NCBI RefSeq assembly: GCF_000321225.1
Contig: NW_004450287.1
Span: 1,772,054-1,836,053 of the forward strand
DNA from: Odobenus rosmarus divergens
Lineage: Eukaryota > Chordata > Mammalia > Carnivora > Odobenidae
Length of the DNA: 64,000 nt
Direction of reading: 5' to 3'
Shown here: positions 47,961-61,149 of the stretch, one piece after another
How positions within the stretch are numbered: the first letter of the stretch is position 1
How the letters are laid out: each line of letters begins with the position of its first letter
Notes under the pieces: generated by a model
Seen by the model: the letters and a program-made list of their open reading frames with translations, nothing else
The model's database searches: none
What the model was told of the DNA's origin: nothing
Translations under genes and position numbers: made by a program

Positions 47961-49530
47961 AGGTAATCAGGACAGTGTGGTACTGGAATAGGACAGACAT
48001 AAACATCAATGGACTAGAATGCACCATCCAGAAATAAACCTGTGTATCTATGGCCAATTAATTTTTGACAAGGGTGTCAAAACTGTTCAATGGGGAAAAA
48101 TAGTCTTTTCAACAAAAAAAAATCTACAACTAGATAGCCACATGCAAAAGCATGAAGTTGTATCCTCAACTCAGACCATATAAAAACTGACTCAGAATGA
48201 AGAAAAATCTCCATTTAAAAGCTAAAACAAAAAAACCCTTAGAAGAAAGCACAGGGATAAATCTTCATAAACTCAGATTTGGCAGTGGAGTTTTATATAT
48301 GACACCAAAAGCACAAGCAACAAAAGAAAAAAATAGATAAATTGGACTTGATCAAAATTAAACACATTCCTGCTTTAAAGGACACTATTAAGAAAGTGAC
48401 GACAACCCAAAGAATGGGAAAAAATATGAGCAAATCATATCTGATAGAGGACTTTTATCTAGAATATATAAAGAACTTTTATAACTCAATAATAAAAAGA
48501 CAACCCAATGAAAACTAGGAAAAAGATCTGAACAGACATTTCTCAAAGTAAATATACAATGGCCAATGAGCACATGAAAAGATGCTCAGCATTGTTAGTT
48601 ATCAAGGAAATGCAAAATAAAACCACAGTGAGATGAGATACCACTTCATCCCCCGTAGAACAGCCATAATTAAAAAGTCTATATGGTAACAAGTGTTGGT
48701 GAGGACGTGGGGAAATCAGAACCCTCCGTACCCTGCCGAGGGGAATGTAAAATGGTACAGTCACTTTGAAACAGCATGGTTCTTCTTCCCAAAGTTAAAC
48801 AGAGGAGTTATCATTGGACCCAGTAATTCCACTCCTAGGTATGTACCAAGGGAAATGAAAACATACGTTCACACAAAAACTTGTGCATGGATGTTCACAG
48901 TGGCATTATTCATAATAGCCCCAAAGTGGAAACAGTACAGATATCCATCAACTGGTGAATAAACAAACAAAATGGGGTATATCCATATCAAAGATGTGGC
49001 CAATAAAATGGAATGAAGCACTGACTCATGTTACAACATGGATGAACCTTGAAAATATGCTGAGTGAAAAAAGCTAGTCACACAAAAAGCCAAATACTCT
49101 ATGATTCCATTTACGTGGAATGTCCAAAATGGGCAGATAGAAACAAAAAGTAGATTAGTGGTTGCTTAGGGCTGCAGGAGATGGAGAGGATAGCTAAGGG
49201 GGACAGAGCTGCTTTCTGAGGTATGGACTGTGGGATGGTTGCACAACTCTGTGAATATACTAAACACCATTAAATTGTCCACTTTATTTTTTTTTTAAAG
49301 ATTTTATTTATCTCTCTGACAGAGACACAGCAAGAGAGGGACACAAGCAGGGGGAGAGGGAGAAGCAGGCTTCCCGCGGAGCAGGGAGCCCGATGTGGGG
49401 CTCGATCCCAGGACCCTGGGATCATGACCTGAGCCGAAGGCAGACGCTTAATGACTGAGCCACCCAGGCGCCCCCAAATTGTCCACTTTAAATGGGTGAA
49501 TTGTATGGCATGGGAATTCTATCTCAATAA
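47961..49530 (+). mobile_element. L1 3' remnant (ORF2 end and 3' UTR), split by a SINE
   Basis: Recognisable ORF2 phrases: GTGTGGTACTGGAATAGGAC AGACAT, CAGAAATAAACCTGTG, CAACCCAATGAAAACTAGG, GAGATACCACTTCATCCCC, GGATGTTCACAGTGGCATTA TTCATAATAGCC, ATGGATGAACCTTGAAAATA TGCTGAGTG. The 3' end is GAATTGTATGGCATGGGAAT TCTATCTCAATAAAGC near 49530. Many stops; not active. The 5' end is truncated. Confidence 0.88.
49287..49475 (-). mobile_element. SINEC inserted in the L1 3' UTR
   Basis: Reversed full-length SINE with exact 15-bp target duplication AAATTGTCCACTTTA at 49272-49286 and 49476-49490, both within L1 sequence. Confidence 0.96.
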
Positions 49531-52500
49531 AGCCGCTACCAAAAATGAACTCCAAGAAATGTGAACATTATAATGTCAGTCATTTTCCAGATCAATTTGA
49601 AATAAATATGGCAAACCCAAGTGTAAGTCGGGCTGGAATCACTGTGGGCCAGCTATCGTGTTTGGACTGAGACAATCGGAGCATCATTCTGCAAGGACCA
49701 AGTGCCCCTTTCAGGTCCCCTTTCACGCTCATAACTATCTCTAAGGGTGGACAGCCGTTAGTCACTGCAAATGGTGACTGACCCAATCAAATAGAAATCC
49801 AATGCTGTCCATATTGCTTTCTTTTTCCACTGAATGGAAGTATAGGACTTGTGAAGCGAGGGGTCTACTCCAATATTCCTCCCCCCCGCATATACTATGT
49901 CAGTAGAGTGCCAAATTCAGCACTGTGTCTTCCACACCTAGTTCACTGACAGAGTTTTCATTAGGACTGTTCCAGGTTCTTAACACAGATGATGACATTC
50001 GTAAGAAGGCTCAAACAGGTGAATGCTGATAATTCATGATGCATTTTGCCTGCTAACTTGAAGGCTTGTTCTAGCTAAAGCCACTCAGAAAAACTGACAC
50101 AGAGTTCAGTTTCTGGGCCACTGGGACCCTGAGGGCTGGGTTATGCACCTGACAGATGGCCTGACCCAACCCCCAGCTGGCGCTGCTGGGAAGAGGGTGT
50201 AGGAAGAGCAATGGGGTTTTTTTCGTTTTTTTTTTTTTTTTTAAGTGATGCCCTTAGAGTCCCCTCTAAGGCAACAGTGATGATGTTCACAGCAGATCCC
50301 CCTGCTATCTGGGTAGATAAGTAGGGACTCGGTAGCACAGACTGGAGCAACCCAACTCCAAATTCATGTTTGACTTTTAAAAACTATACTTGGGGGCAGG
50401 TTATCCACTCACTGTGAGACTAGAATCATGCTCACTTAAGGATTTTCAAATTTAAAAGAAACTTAAAGGTGATCTACAAATCAACCCCACTTGATACTTG
50501 AACCCTTTCTACAATGTCTGTGACCTCCAGGTTATAAGTACAATAATGAAAGGACTTGGTTAAACATGACAGGTAGAAGTACTGAGTACAGAATGAATCG
50601 CAGTGCCTAATATATAATCAACATTGAATATTTATTCACTGAATGAGTGAGTTAATTTTTAAAAATCAGAGAAGATTCGAGGATATTGTTATAATAAAGC
50701 TGCTCTCCCGGGCAGTGTCTGAAGACAAGGAAAGGAGCAGCACTGCAGGTCACTCATGATTGGCGTGTGACCGCAGCCACATATCACACATGCAAACGCC
50801 ACCCAAGTAAATACCATCTTTTATCCATGTTGCAATGGAAACAAATCATAAACAAAACTTAGATCTGCTAATCAAGTCTATACCAGAATCCCTTCCATAA
50901 TGAAGGGGTCCCAGAAGGAATTCGTTCTGTCTTTGGCAAATGCTGTTAGATTTGAGCTGGGGTAAAGAAGGTTCTTTTTCACCCAGTGACTTAGTGGCCT
51001 CAACTTCATTGGAGTCTTGGTTCTAACTTCTAGGGCCATACAGAACAAGTCCAATAATTTCCCTACATGGCAACCTTTCAAATACTCAAAGACAAGTTCC
51101 TCTTCTCCTGCCCTTGAGCTTCCCCTTCTTCATTTCAAAGAATAGAGTTCTGGGTACCAGCTACCCTAACTCAAAAAAGCTATGAGCTGGAAGGAGAGAG
51201 CTAGGCCTTGGCCAGGCCTGCTCATAAGAGCCCATTCCTGCTACAAAGCCTGACTTAGGGGAGCATTCCAGTAATCAAGCATAACACCCAGTGGACAAGG
51301 TAACCCTGATCTGATTTAGGAAACAGTACAGTGATGGTGCTAGGGGAATGGGAGTAATAATAGGCTGGTGAACTCAGGACAGTGGTCCATTATCATCCCG
51401 GCATCTAAGCACAGTTGCAGAATCTGGCCACTGGGCAGTGATTCAGGGTAAGAGCTGCAATTTCTTGAGATTTCCTGGCAAGATCAAGACAGACCACGGT
51501 ACCCAAAACAGATACTCAGTCCCAGACATTTAGAAGGGACAGCAAGAGCTGAAACTTGCAAGGTCAAGGAGTGAGTACCATGGGAATCTGGAAGTCATTC
51601 CTGGGATACTAGGTCCTACACCTGGGTGGCAATAAAGGCCACTTGGACTGCAGCACTGGTCATCCCAGCGGTCAGCACTGGGGCAATACCATTCTCAGCA
51701 TGGGAGACTACCAATCAACCAACAGTTCAGCCAGCACCGAGCAAGACTGCACTGTGGGCGAGGCATAGAAAGAACACAATTAGTGATGTGTTCCACCACC
51801 CTGGGGACTAGGTTTAAACATCTTCAGTGATGTTTCCTGCTCTGGTGAGAACAAGCTCAGCTTTGGGGAGGGCAAGATGATGCATGTCAGAGGGACAAGT
51901 GGGGAAGAAATGGGGGAAGCAGAGGACACATGCTGGGGGCCAACACTTCCGTTTTTTGGTTGTTTTCTTCCCAATGACCAAGCTCAAAGGCACTTCTCCG
52001 GATGAAGTAGCACTTGGTCAGTGAGGAAGAGAACAGGACACTTACTTGTGTCAGTGCAGATACTATAGTCTTCTTTAGAAAACCTGTGATCACAGGAGCT
52101 TTTTCACCAGCTACATTAATTAGACTGTTGCGATATATGAATCTTACACTTGACTAAAGCAGAATCTAACTTTCTTTCATATATGATGCTGCTAAGCCAA
52201 ATCTTTCCTCCTTCCCTTTTGCAATTTAATGGGTGGTGTGATGGTGAGGTGCTTACGTCATCCCCATGCCATTTCTGCCTCTTAGATCTGTGTCATTGCA
52301 TTAAATGTCACGATGTTCTTGAATGCTATTTCTTTGTTATTTCTTTGTTATTACATTAGCCCTCTCTCTGAATTCTATTTCTTTGTTATTACATTAGCCC
52401 TCTCTCCCATCTTTGGGCCATGCGTTTGTACAGTTGTACCCAACTGAGGCCTAATGTCGACTAGGACAGGATTGGGTTCAAATACCAGAAACCTTTCTCT

Positions 52501-54010
52501 AGGAAGAGAACAATTTATTCATGGGTTCCCTCTGGATATACACACCAAACCAGTTATTAATCTAGCTAATTACACATACCCCCTATTTGTCCAAATGATA
52601 AATGTTAGCAATTTGATACACTTTGGGTATTAAAACCCACAAATATATCTATAAACTAATGCATGCTATTTCTTATTAATCCAACTGAATTCTAGGATAG
52701 GTTTAGTAAACTGTCAATATAACAGAGATCAATCTCAAAGCACAGACATTTCCTTCCTTGAAAATTTCAATATTCAGTCCTTCACCATAATCATGCAAGA
52801 AAATAATACCGAATATGTTCAATGGTATAGCAATCAAAAGGGTAGCTAAAGCCAATGTATCTGGGCTACGATGTCCTGAACAATCCTGGAAAACCATAAT
52901 TTATGACGGATGCTTCTTCCTCCCTCATCCCAGGATTCTTGACTTCCTGGGCTGCACTTCTCCCCTCGCTAAGCCCTTTGTGTTTTCTGGCCATTTTTTT
53001 TTTGCTGGCTTTCCCAGCTGTGCCTCCCGCCTCTCCCACCACCCCCCCACCCCCCCCAGCTGCTTTAGCTCACACTTGCAGCCTTCCTGGGATTCTGGGT
53101 GTGAACGGTTCTAGTTTTCATGCCATCTGATGTCTCCTGCCCCATTTCTCACACGTTCTAACAGCTGAAATCCTTGATGTATGCAAAGCAACAGTCCATT
53201 TAGAAAAGAGTATATTCAGGGAGTTAATTTTCTTGGCTGAGAACAGAAAAAAAAAGTTCAGAGGTGCCAGAGAGAGGCCACTATGGAGAGAAGATGAAAG
53301 CCAAAAAAAAAAACCCAAAATTTTTAGGCATCAAAAAGATGTAAGTATGACACTGGGAAAATAATTCCTTCTGAAAATCCTCTTAAATAGTGTGGTTTAA
53401 TAAAAATAATCCCCTTTCCAAGAAGAACATACTTTTCTTGAATTCTGGGGAGCTGATGATAAAAATCCTTTAAGCATGTAACCTCATACTATCCACAACA
53501 TACAGGACCCAGGTAAGCATGGATACCATTACAATATGCACACTGAGTTATTAACAAATGACATTTTAATAGCAAAAACCTTTTTGAAAGAATGTTACCT
53601 GGAAAGAGGCCTAACATGACACTATTTCCTATAAGCCCTATTTGTTAGCATGCATCCCAAGCAAGGCTTGGACTTGAATTCCTTGCAGTTTCAATATTAA
53701 CAGAGAAAAAAATCAAAATGACCAAAGTGCTCAACGGGAAAAAAAATCCTTTCTTCCTGGCAAAAGATAGAATAGTTTACAATATGCAAATTCAATGTAT
53801 TTGAGGGAAAGTTGCATGCTTCTCAGACATCTAAATATAAAGCAAGGTAGCACAAACACTAACAATAAAAAGATTAGCTTTGGAACTTAAATGTTGCTTT
53901 AGTGAACAGAAAATATACAAATTGATTCCTCTACTTACTAGTTAATGAATTAGTAAAATAAATATTTAAAAACATCCTCCTTTAGGCAATGTAAATAAAC
54001 ACGGAGTAAT
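49531..54010. other. Probable PAG1 5' intron, little recognisable
   Basis: About 4.5 kb with a weak MIR-like patch at 50545-50650 and a 38-bp-period duplication at 52341-52406. No exon recognised. Confidence 0.4.
52341..52406 (+). repeat. 28-bp direct repeat, 38-bp period
   Basis: A 28-base block beginning TTCTTTGTTATTACATTAGC occurs exactly at 52341-52368 and 52379-52406. Confidence 0.92.
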
Positions 54011-54024
54011 AAACGGGGCAATTA

Positions 54025-54236
54025 GGGGTACCTGGGTAGCTCAGTTGGTTAAGCTTCTGACTCTTGGTTTCAGCTCAGGTCATGATCTCAGGTTCATGAT
54101 CTCAGGGTCGTGAGATCGAGCCCCACTTCCGGCTCCCTGCTCAGTAGGGAGTCTGCTTGAGATTATTGCTCTCCCTCTTCCCCTCCCACCCCATGCCTGC
54201 TCTAAGTAAAGAAATAAATCTTTAAATAAACAAACA
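54025..54236 (+). mobile_element. SINEC, older subtype, antisense to PAG1
   Basis: Head GGGGTACCTGGGTAGCTCAG, with an internal repeated ATGATCTCAGG phrase. Target duplication AAACGGGGCAATTA at 54011-54024 versus AAACAGGGCAATTA near 54236-54249. Confidence 0.92.
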
Positions 54237-54988
54237 AACAGGGCAATTAAAGAGGTCATTCATTCATTCATTCCCTTACTCACCTTTCAGTGTTATTTCC
54301 TTGCTAAAAACAAAAAGTAAACACTACTCCAGTCCCTTCCACTCTATTTTATCTGGGACGCTGTCTTTTGGAATGGAACTTAAGCTGCCATTCATAGAGC
54401 CTATAGGCTTTGGCTTGTGTCTCCTGGTGGGTACCTCACTGGGCAGCCACTTGGCACACCTCCCTGTCTATCACAGAGCCTCAGATGAGCCTTTAGACAT
54501 TTCCCAGCGAGCGGTAATTTCTGTTTTCTCTAGTCTTGGGATCACCAAAGGATAGTGGGGGGCTGGAGGGTCCCTGATCACTGAGCTTTCCCGGGAGTTG
54601 TCTGCATGGGTGTGTATGTATGGGGTGGGGGTAGGGGCACCTTCCCCAGGAAGCTGGGAAAGGTGTGGGGGTCAAACACTAACTTGAAGTTTGCCCAAGT
54701 ATGCTTTCGAGACACACCCAAATTCATAGACATCTACTCACTGTTACAAGTCCCAGCTGCAGACTGCAGAGTAAGCTCAGGATAGAAAGAGCACCCACCC
54801 ACCCCAACCCCTCCTGCTGAAGGTTCTGCAGAACTGGCTGTGTTGTTTGGGCTGGCCTGAGGCAATGGCTCTGCCTGTGGGGTCAAAAAAGGGGAATACA
54901 TTCAAGCTCGGGTTGTTTTCCTGGCAGCTTTCCACATTATTAAAGATTGTTGTCTATAAAGTAAATGAGTTTTGGAGGAATATGTAGG

Positions 54989-54991
<3 letters not shown>

Positions 54992-55040
<49 letters not shown>
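54992..55040 (+). repeat. (GT)n microsatellite, about 24 units
   Basis: An uninterrupted GT run of 49 bases; likely polymorphic. Confidence 0.97.
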
Positions 55041-55043
<3 letters not shown>

Positions 55044-55680
55044 GGGGTGGGTAGGCTGGCATTCTGTATATGGATCTTACGTCCCAAGTAATTTCACAGT
55101 GCCCCCTTCTTTCTATATACGTATATACATGTGTATTACAGACTATGTATCTATATCCATCTCTACATATGAATATAAATGGAACATGTATTTTATATAT
55201 ACACACTCATACACATTTGACCTCTTCAACCTGAGACTTTTAACACTGCCTGTGGATATCACACTAGAACTGTACCACCAATATCATACTCTTGTGGCCA
55301 TCCTCTTATGAACTAAGGCTAGTTTTATGAAAAGCTATCATATGTATGACATTTCAATCTGATGGAAAACAACTACTAAATGACTAAAGTAGAACTTTAG
55401 AGAAATTCTGAGACACACAGTGAGATGTAATGCTCAGTATCCCAGAGAAAGTCAAGGAGATTCATTTGAATGGAAATAATGCATGACCAGGTAATGTATT
55501 GTTAATGCTCAGTAAACATTCGCTCTCGTGATTTGTGACGTGGTGCGTTCAGCAGAACTGAACGTATCATGATGGACTCTAGCCTACTGAGTTGCATCTT
55601 CTCCACAGGGTGGCTACATTTGGAACACTGACTGCACTTGGCATGTGTGAGGACATGACTATGTGCTACCTTTTTGAGCC

Positions 55681-56125
55681 TGTTATGGGTTGAATTGTGT
55701 CTTCCCCAAAATTCCTATGTCAAAGTCTGATGAATGTAATAACCTTCCCTGGAAATGGGATCATTACAGATATAGTGAATGAAGTCAGAATGGAGAAGAG
55801 TGGGCCCCTGATCTAATACAATTAGTGTCCTTATGAAAGGGGGGAAATTTGGATACAGAGAAATGTATATAGGGAAAATGCCCTGTGAAGATAGGAATTT
55901 ATGCAGCCACAGTCCAAGGACATACCAGCAGCTAAAAGAGAGGTCAGGAACAGACAGACCTTTCCTTGCACCTTCAGAAGGAGAACACCTTGCTAACACC
56001 TTGATCTTACACTTCTAGCCTCCAGAACTGTGAGATGATAAATTTCTGACATTTAATCCACCCATATATAAAGCACCTTTATATATGGTGGTGCTTTACT
56101 ATAGCAACCCTAGGACGCCAATACA
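55681..56125 (+). mobile_element. MaLR (MLT1-type) solo LTR
   Basis: Starts TGTTATGGGTTGAATTGTG and ends CCAATACA, with CCTCCAGAACTGTGAGATGA TAAATTTCTG inside. Flanked by 5-bp duplication GAGCC (55676-55680) and GAGGC (56126-56130), one mismatch. No internal retroviral genes. Confidence 0.82.
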
Positions 56126-59100
56126 GAGGCAGTGCATGGAAAAATGGTCACATTCTCTAACACTGGAGTCCTGACTTAAAGGCACAGAGATGAGGGTGAG
56201 CAAGGCAAGGGTCATTACTCTGCATTTCTCCTATCAAGAAAGAAGGTTTACACATCAACCAGCTGCTATCCTGGAGATGTTTCTTAATTATATAAATTCA
56301 AGTGAACACTGAAATAACAGGGAGGTTCACATAATTCATAGAATTCATGATACAATCTCAAAGAGGGAATTTTGTATTTTTAAACACTGTTTTCAGTAAT
56401 CGATTAAGGGAATAATTACCAAACCAACATGAAGTTGAATTAAAGAGAAAACTTTCAATAATCTTTTTTTTTCCCTTTAATTGTGAGGAAAGTTTTGAAA
56501 GGATGCCTTAAGAATTTGGACTGATCAAAGCTTCTAAAGAATTCTTTCCTTTTGGGGACATATTATATTTAGATTAACAGATCATTTCATTTTTTCTCTG
56601 ACTCCTCCTCCTGCTTAATTTATGCTCTTCTTGGTCATTGAAAAGTCACTCAAAATTCAGGCTTAAAAGTCTGCTCTGGTTCCCCTTCCAGTGTTCTACT
56701 GTTCAGCACTTGTGCCTATTTCAGAGTTGGACTAATATCATTTTAGAGTTAAAACCAAACCCACAATATTTCAGCTCAACTCATTTTAGCAATAAGGAAA
56801 CCAGGGCCCAGCTGTGATGACACAGCTCTTTAGGGTCTGAGCCATGAACAGAACCCAGGCCACTTTTCCTTTGTTACCTTGTGCTTTATAAAGAGGTGGC
56901 TTTACCACGTGTCACGTATGCGACCTGTGTGTGTTCTCCCTGACCCACTGATTTGGCTTCAGAGTTGGTGCCTTTTTTTTTTTTTTTTTTTAAATCTCAT
57001 CCAAAGATTCTGCTACACTGCCCTATCCAGAACAGGCATACCAAAATGCCTGTTTAAATTTGTACTATTTATGATATAGCTAAGTTTCTGTAATAAGATA
57101 CTAGCATCTCATAGTACATGACTGTCCTTGAGCATACTGTTATTTTTTTAAGTCTCTTCATTTACTATCTAGGACATATTTTCATGAAACTGCCCGTATA
57201 ACTAATTGGCATGATGTATAACCCAGGTTTTTTTTTCTTCATTGTTCTGATTTCCAGACTAACGGCATTTTACGTGAGCCACAGGATCTGGGCTCTGCTA
57301 TTGTGGCCCTTTGGTTGAAGAAGGAACACAAGCCCATCTAACTGATCAAGTGAAAAGGGAAGGGGAAAGGGAAGAAAAAAATGAGAGAAAAGGAGAGAAA
57401 AAACCCCAGGCTTTAAAGATGTGAACTCCCTTGGACAAAGACACAATTTCTCTTATAGTTGGTAAAAATCACCAGAAAACAAATGTTCCCAGAGGTTGTA
57501 TCTTAGCACAGAAAGAGCTAAGAGCAATTTCCATATCAATCTGCCCAAATGGAGAAACTGGTGTCACCTAGGAGCCTAGAAAGAACAAAAACATCCCCTA
57601 AATCTAACTGTGAGAGCCAGAAGCAAGAAATACAGAAGCAGCTTCCTCATTGAAGAATTACATTTTTTTTTTTTTTTTGGTCTGCCATCAACAGGTGTTG
57701 CCATGGTAACTGTCCTGTAGTTAAGAAAGAGTAGAGGTAAGGAAATCTATACAAAACCACCGGAGAGGAAAGAATAAGAAAGGTGTGCTGTAGCAAAACT
57801 AGCCTCAGACCTAACAGAATGAGCCACCAGAGACTTGCTCTGCCATTTGTCAGAGCTTTATGTTGTTTGAAAGGCACGCTGCAGGGGAGAAGGGGTCTCA
57901 GCCCAGGAGCTGGGTCCTTGGAGGAGCCAGGCAACTCTCAGTGGGGGGGCTGTTGTGGCCCTCAATTTATTTCAGGTGCTAATTTCCATTTCCATTCCCA
58001 TGTGTACATTGTAGCTTTTTGATGACTTTGAGGGGAAGACGGCAGCTGAGTAGTGTCATGTCTGGAAACTTCTAAAAAGTGAACATCGATTAGTGAATGA
58101 CTTTCTTACTAGACTTCTCCCTCTTGCAGGTAATCTCTGTAGTGATAACTTCTCTGCTTTCTCCCTTCCGATGGAGAAGCTGGGTTTGCATGCTAAAAAG
58201 TAGTGAAACAGTTAACAGCTATTTCTTCATCTGAACAAGTATCACCAATATCTGTGGCCCTAGTACCAGGAAATACCTCAGAGCCTGGCTAAAACAGAAC
58301 CCATTTCTACGGTCCTTCTTCCACTGCTCACAGCTTATGATTGTACCCCATGTGTTTAGCATCATGAGTGATGAAACAATTATTTCTGGAATTAAATTCT
58401 ACATTTTTATTTTGTAAGCTATTGTTGGTTAGCCCCTGCAAAAGGGCACAATCTATCCCCTTCTTCTTACCGAGCTTTTTGGTGTTGTCCAAAGGACCAC
58501 TCTACTCAATAAATGACATGAATTAATACACTTTGCTAACTTCTGTGATTCTTCAAAGTTAGGACAGCTGACAACACAAGTTTTTAAAGGATAATGTCTG
58601 AAAGACTTAGCCTGAGAGACAAATCAGTGTGGTATCAGGGATGTCAGACATTAGAGTGTTAGAAAAGACAGCTGAGATGTTAGCAGATATGCTCTGAGCC
58701 CTAACTACCTCTCTTGCCCATTTCTGAGACTCAGTGCTCCTTCCCATAAAGAGATGGAAGCATTTCCTCCTTCAAAGAGTTATGAGGCTTCCATGAAATA
58801 ATGCAGATGAAAGTGTTTTGTTCATAAATAATAAATAAGAGCAGATGTTGGAAACTCTATTGTCACTTGTTTTTCAAGCTTTCTGTTGTGTTAGTACTAC
58901 CTATCACATTTTTGATGCTAAGTAGGCCACAAAATTTTCACATCATGTTCTTGACAGAAGATCTCTTCATCTGGAGGTGCTTATCTGATTTGGATGTCAC
59001 TGTCTTCTATTAGTTCCTTTTCTTTTCACCTTGTTTTCAGCCTGGCAGGTTTGTATCATGGACGTGGGTGGGTGTGTGGGGCATGCAAGACAGGAAGGGG

Positions 59101-59436
59101 TAAAGGAGGGAAGAGAGAAAGGAAGGAAAAGTGAGAGGAACAAATGAGTTAAAGGGGAAAGTTTTCCGTCCCATTCCACAGATATGCACCATCCCTGAGA
59201 CTGTTATTTTATCTGCAATCGGTAGAGAGCTAGCACTAAGTTTCTGGTGGCTTTATACACTCTTCAGAAGTAATTCTGGGGATGACACTAATTTCTGCAA
59301 CCAACTCTCAGCTCATGGTTGCTCTGCTTTTCCATGCTCATGGTGAAGGACCTTGCCAACTGTAGTTGAAAATGCAGAAATCCTACCTCTCAAACTGTAA
59401 TCCCCAGATCTATTTTACAGTAAGACACATACCTTC
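56126..59436. other. Probable PAG1 5' intron, little recognisable
   Basis: Mostly unique-looking. MIR-like patches at 56765-56870 (AATAAGGAAACCAGGGCCCA) and, reversed, at 58725-58850 (CTGAGACTCAGTGCTCC). Poly-T runs at about 56974 and 57664. Confidence 0.4.
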
Positions 59437-59617
59437 ATTTTTTTTTTTTTTTTTTTTTTAGAGCAGGGAAAAGACAGAGAGAGAGACAGAATCTTAAGCA
59501 GGCTCCATGCCCAGTGCAGAGCCTGACTCGGGGCTTGATCTCATGACCCTGAGATCATGACCTGAGCTGAAATCAAGAGTTGGACGCTTAACTAACTGAG
59601 CTACACAGGGGCCCCCT
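59437..59617 (-). mobile_element. SINEC, sense to PAG1
   Basis: Reversed SINE with long T run. Target duplication ACATACCTTC at 59427-59436 and 59618-59627. Confidence 0.94.
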
Positions 59618-59688
59618 ACATACCTTCTTTTTTGTTTGCTTGATTTAAAAAAAAAAAAAAAGAGCTCTCTCTTTAAAATGTTGCCCTT

Positions 59689-59886
59689 GGGGCGCCTGGG
59701 TGGCTCAGTTGGTTAAGCGTCTGCCTTCGGCTCAGGTCATGATCCCAGGGTCCTGGGACCGAGCCCCGCATCAGGCTCCCTGCTCAGCGGAGAGCCTGCT
59801 TCTCCCTCTCCCTCTGCTGCTCCCCCTGCTTATGCTCTCTCTTTCTCTCTCTCAAATAAATAAAAAATCTTTAAAAAAATAAAAAT
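59689..59886 (+). mobile_element. SINEC with perfect 14-bp target duplication
   Basis: Full-length copy between exact AAAATGTTGCCCTT at 59675-59688 and 59887-59900. Confidence 0.96.
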
Positions 59887-60059
59887 AAAATGTTGCCCTT
59901 TTATTTCTGAGGGGTTTTGAATTTATCCTCCCCATTTCATCCATTCCATTCTATTCCTTTCTCCTTTCCCTTCCCTCCTGCTGTTCAGCACATTCACCTA
60001 CTGGCCAAATCTCATAGGTTCTACACCCCTGAATGTTTGTTGCAGTAAATTTTCAGTTT

Positions 60060-60630
60060 TGTTATAATACATGCTGACTGAAAACGTTCACAGAATACAG
60101 AAAGACCTATTATGAAAAATGAAATTTCCTTTTCACCTTATTGCCCCAATCCCATTTCCTTCCCTAAAGGAAGCAAACTTAAGAGTTGAGTAAAACACTT
60201 AAAAAGATGTGGGAAGATATAAAAATCTAAAGGGTTTTTCTTTCTTTGTTACATATTTGGTAGTACTGAGCATCCCTACACTAGGAATTGTTCAACAGTT
60301 TCATTGTACTCATTTGCTGGATGTTAGAGACTTTTCCATGTTAGCACATACAGAGTTATCTCATTCCTTTTAATAACTACAAAACATTCAAAGGTATGGA
60401 GATACTATATTTGGGGCAATGGATATTTAAATGTTTTTGGTATTCCTCAATTAGAAACAATGTTATATGATTGTTCTTGCATATATATCTCTGGTTGTGA
60501 GTGAGGATATGGATAGGATAGATTCCCCGATATGGAACTGATGGGTCAAAGGGCATGTGCACTTTTCATTTCATTCTCCATCTCCTCACTGACCTAAAGC
60601 CAATGTTGTATTCATATATTGTCTACGAGC
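60060..60630 (+). mobile_element. Old L1-family remnant
   Basis: Diverged phrases typical of ancient LINE remnants: TTTTCCATGTTAGCACATAC, TATGGAACTGATGGGTCAAA GGGCATGTGCA. Orientation and family uncertain. Confidence 0.45.
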
Positions 60631-60900
60631 CTATAAAAGAGAATGCACTTCTCTGTTCTGTTGGGTTTCACCGCCAATCAGATTAATTCCTTTTAATACC
60701 TTCTGGGATTCTTGAGTATCTTTGCCTGCTGATGGTATGTCTGGCCTGGCTTTCCAGTGCTGCTGTGGATCTGTGGATCTCTCTCTTTTTTTTTTAATTT
60801 GATGAGTGAAGAATAAAGTAACACCTTATTATCTTGGTCAGGCATACAAGATCCGTAAGACTTCTTGCCTGGACAAGGCCAAAAGGTTCCTAACTTTTCT

Positions 60901-61106
60901 TTCTTTCTTTTTTTTTTTTTTTAAAGATTTTATTTATTTGACAGAGAGAGAAACAGCAAGAGAGGGAACACAAGCAGGGGCAGTGGGAGAGGGAGAAGCA
61001 GACTTCCCACCAAGCAGGGAGCCCGATGCGGGGCTCGATCCCAGGACCCTGGGATCATGACCTGAGCCGAAGGCAGACGCTTAACGACTGAGCCACCCAG
61101 GCGCCC
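60901..61106 (-). mobile_element. SINEC, sense to PAG1
   Basis: Reversed full-length SINE with 17-bp target duplication AGGTTCC(T/C)AACTTTTCT at 60884-60900 and 61107-61123, one mismatch. Confidence 0.96.
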
Positions 61107-61149
61107 AGGTTCCCAACTTTTCTTGACTACTCTGTATTCATCCTCCACA

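Noticed and set aside
54902..55311. Open frames with His-Thr or Cys-Val repeats
   Set aside because: They are translations of the (GT)n microsatellite at 54992-55040.
16883..61106. tRNA-Lys genes at the SINE heads
   Set aside because: The tRNA-like heads are diverged SINE promoters without an intact cloverleaf or mature tRNA 3' end.
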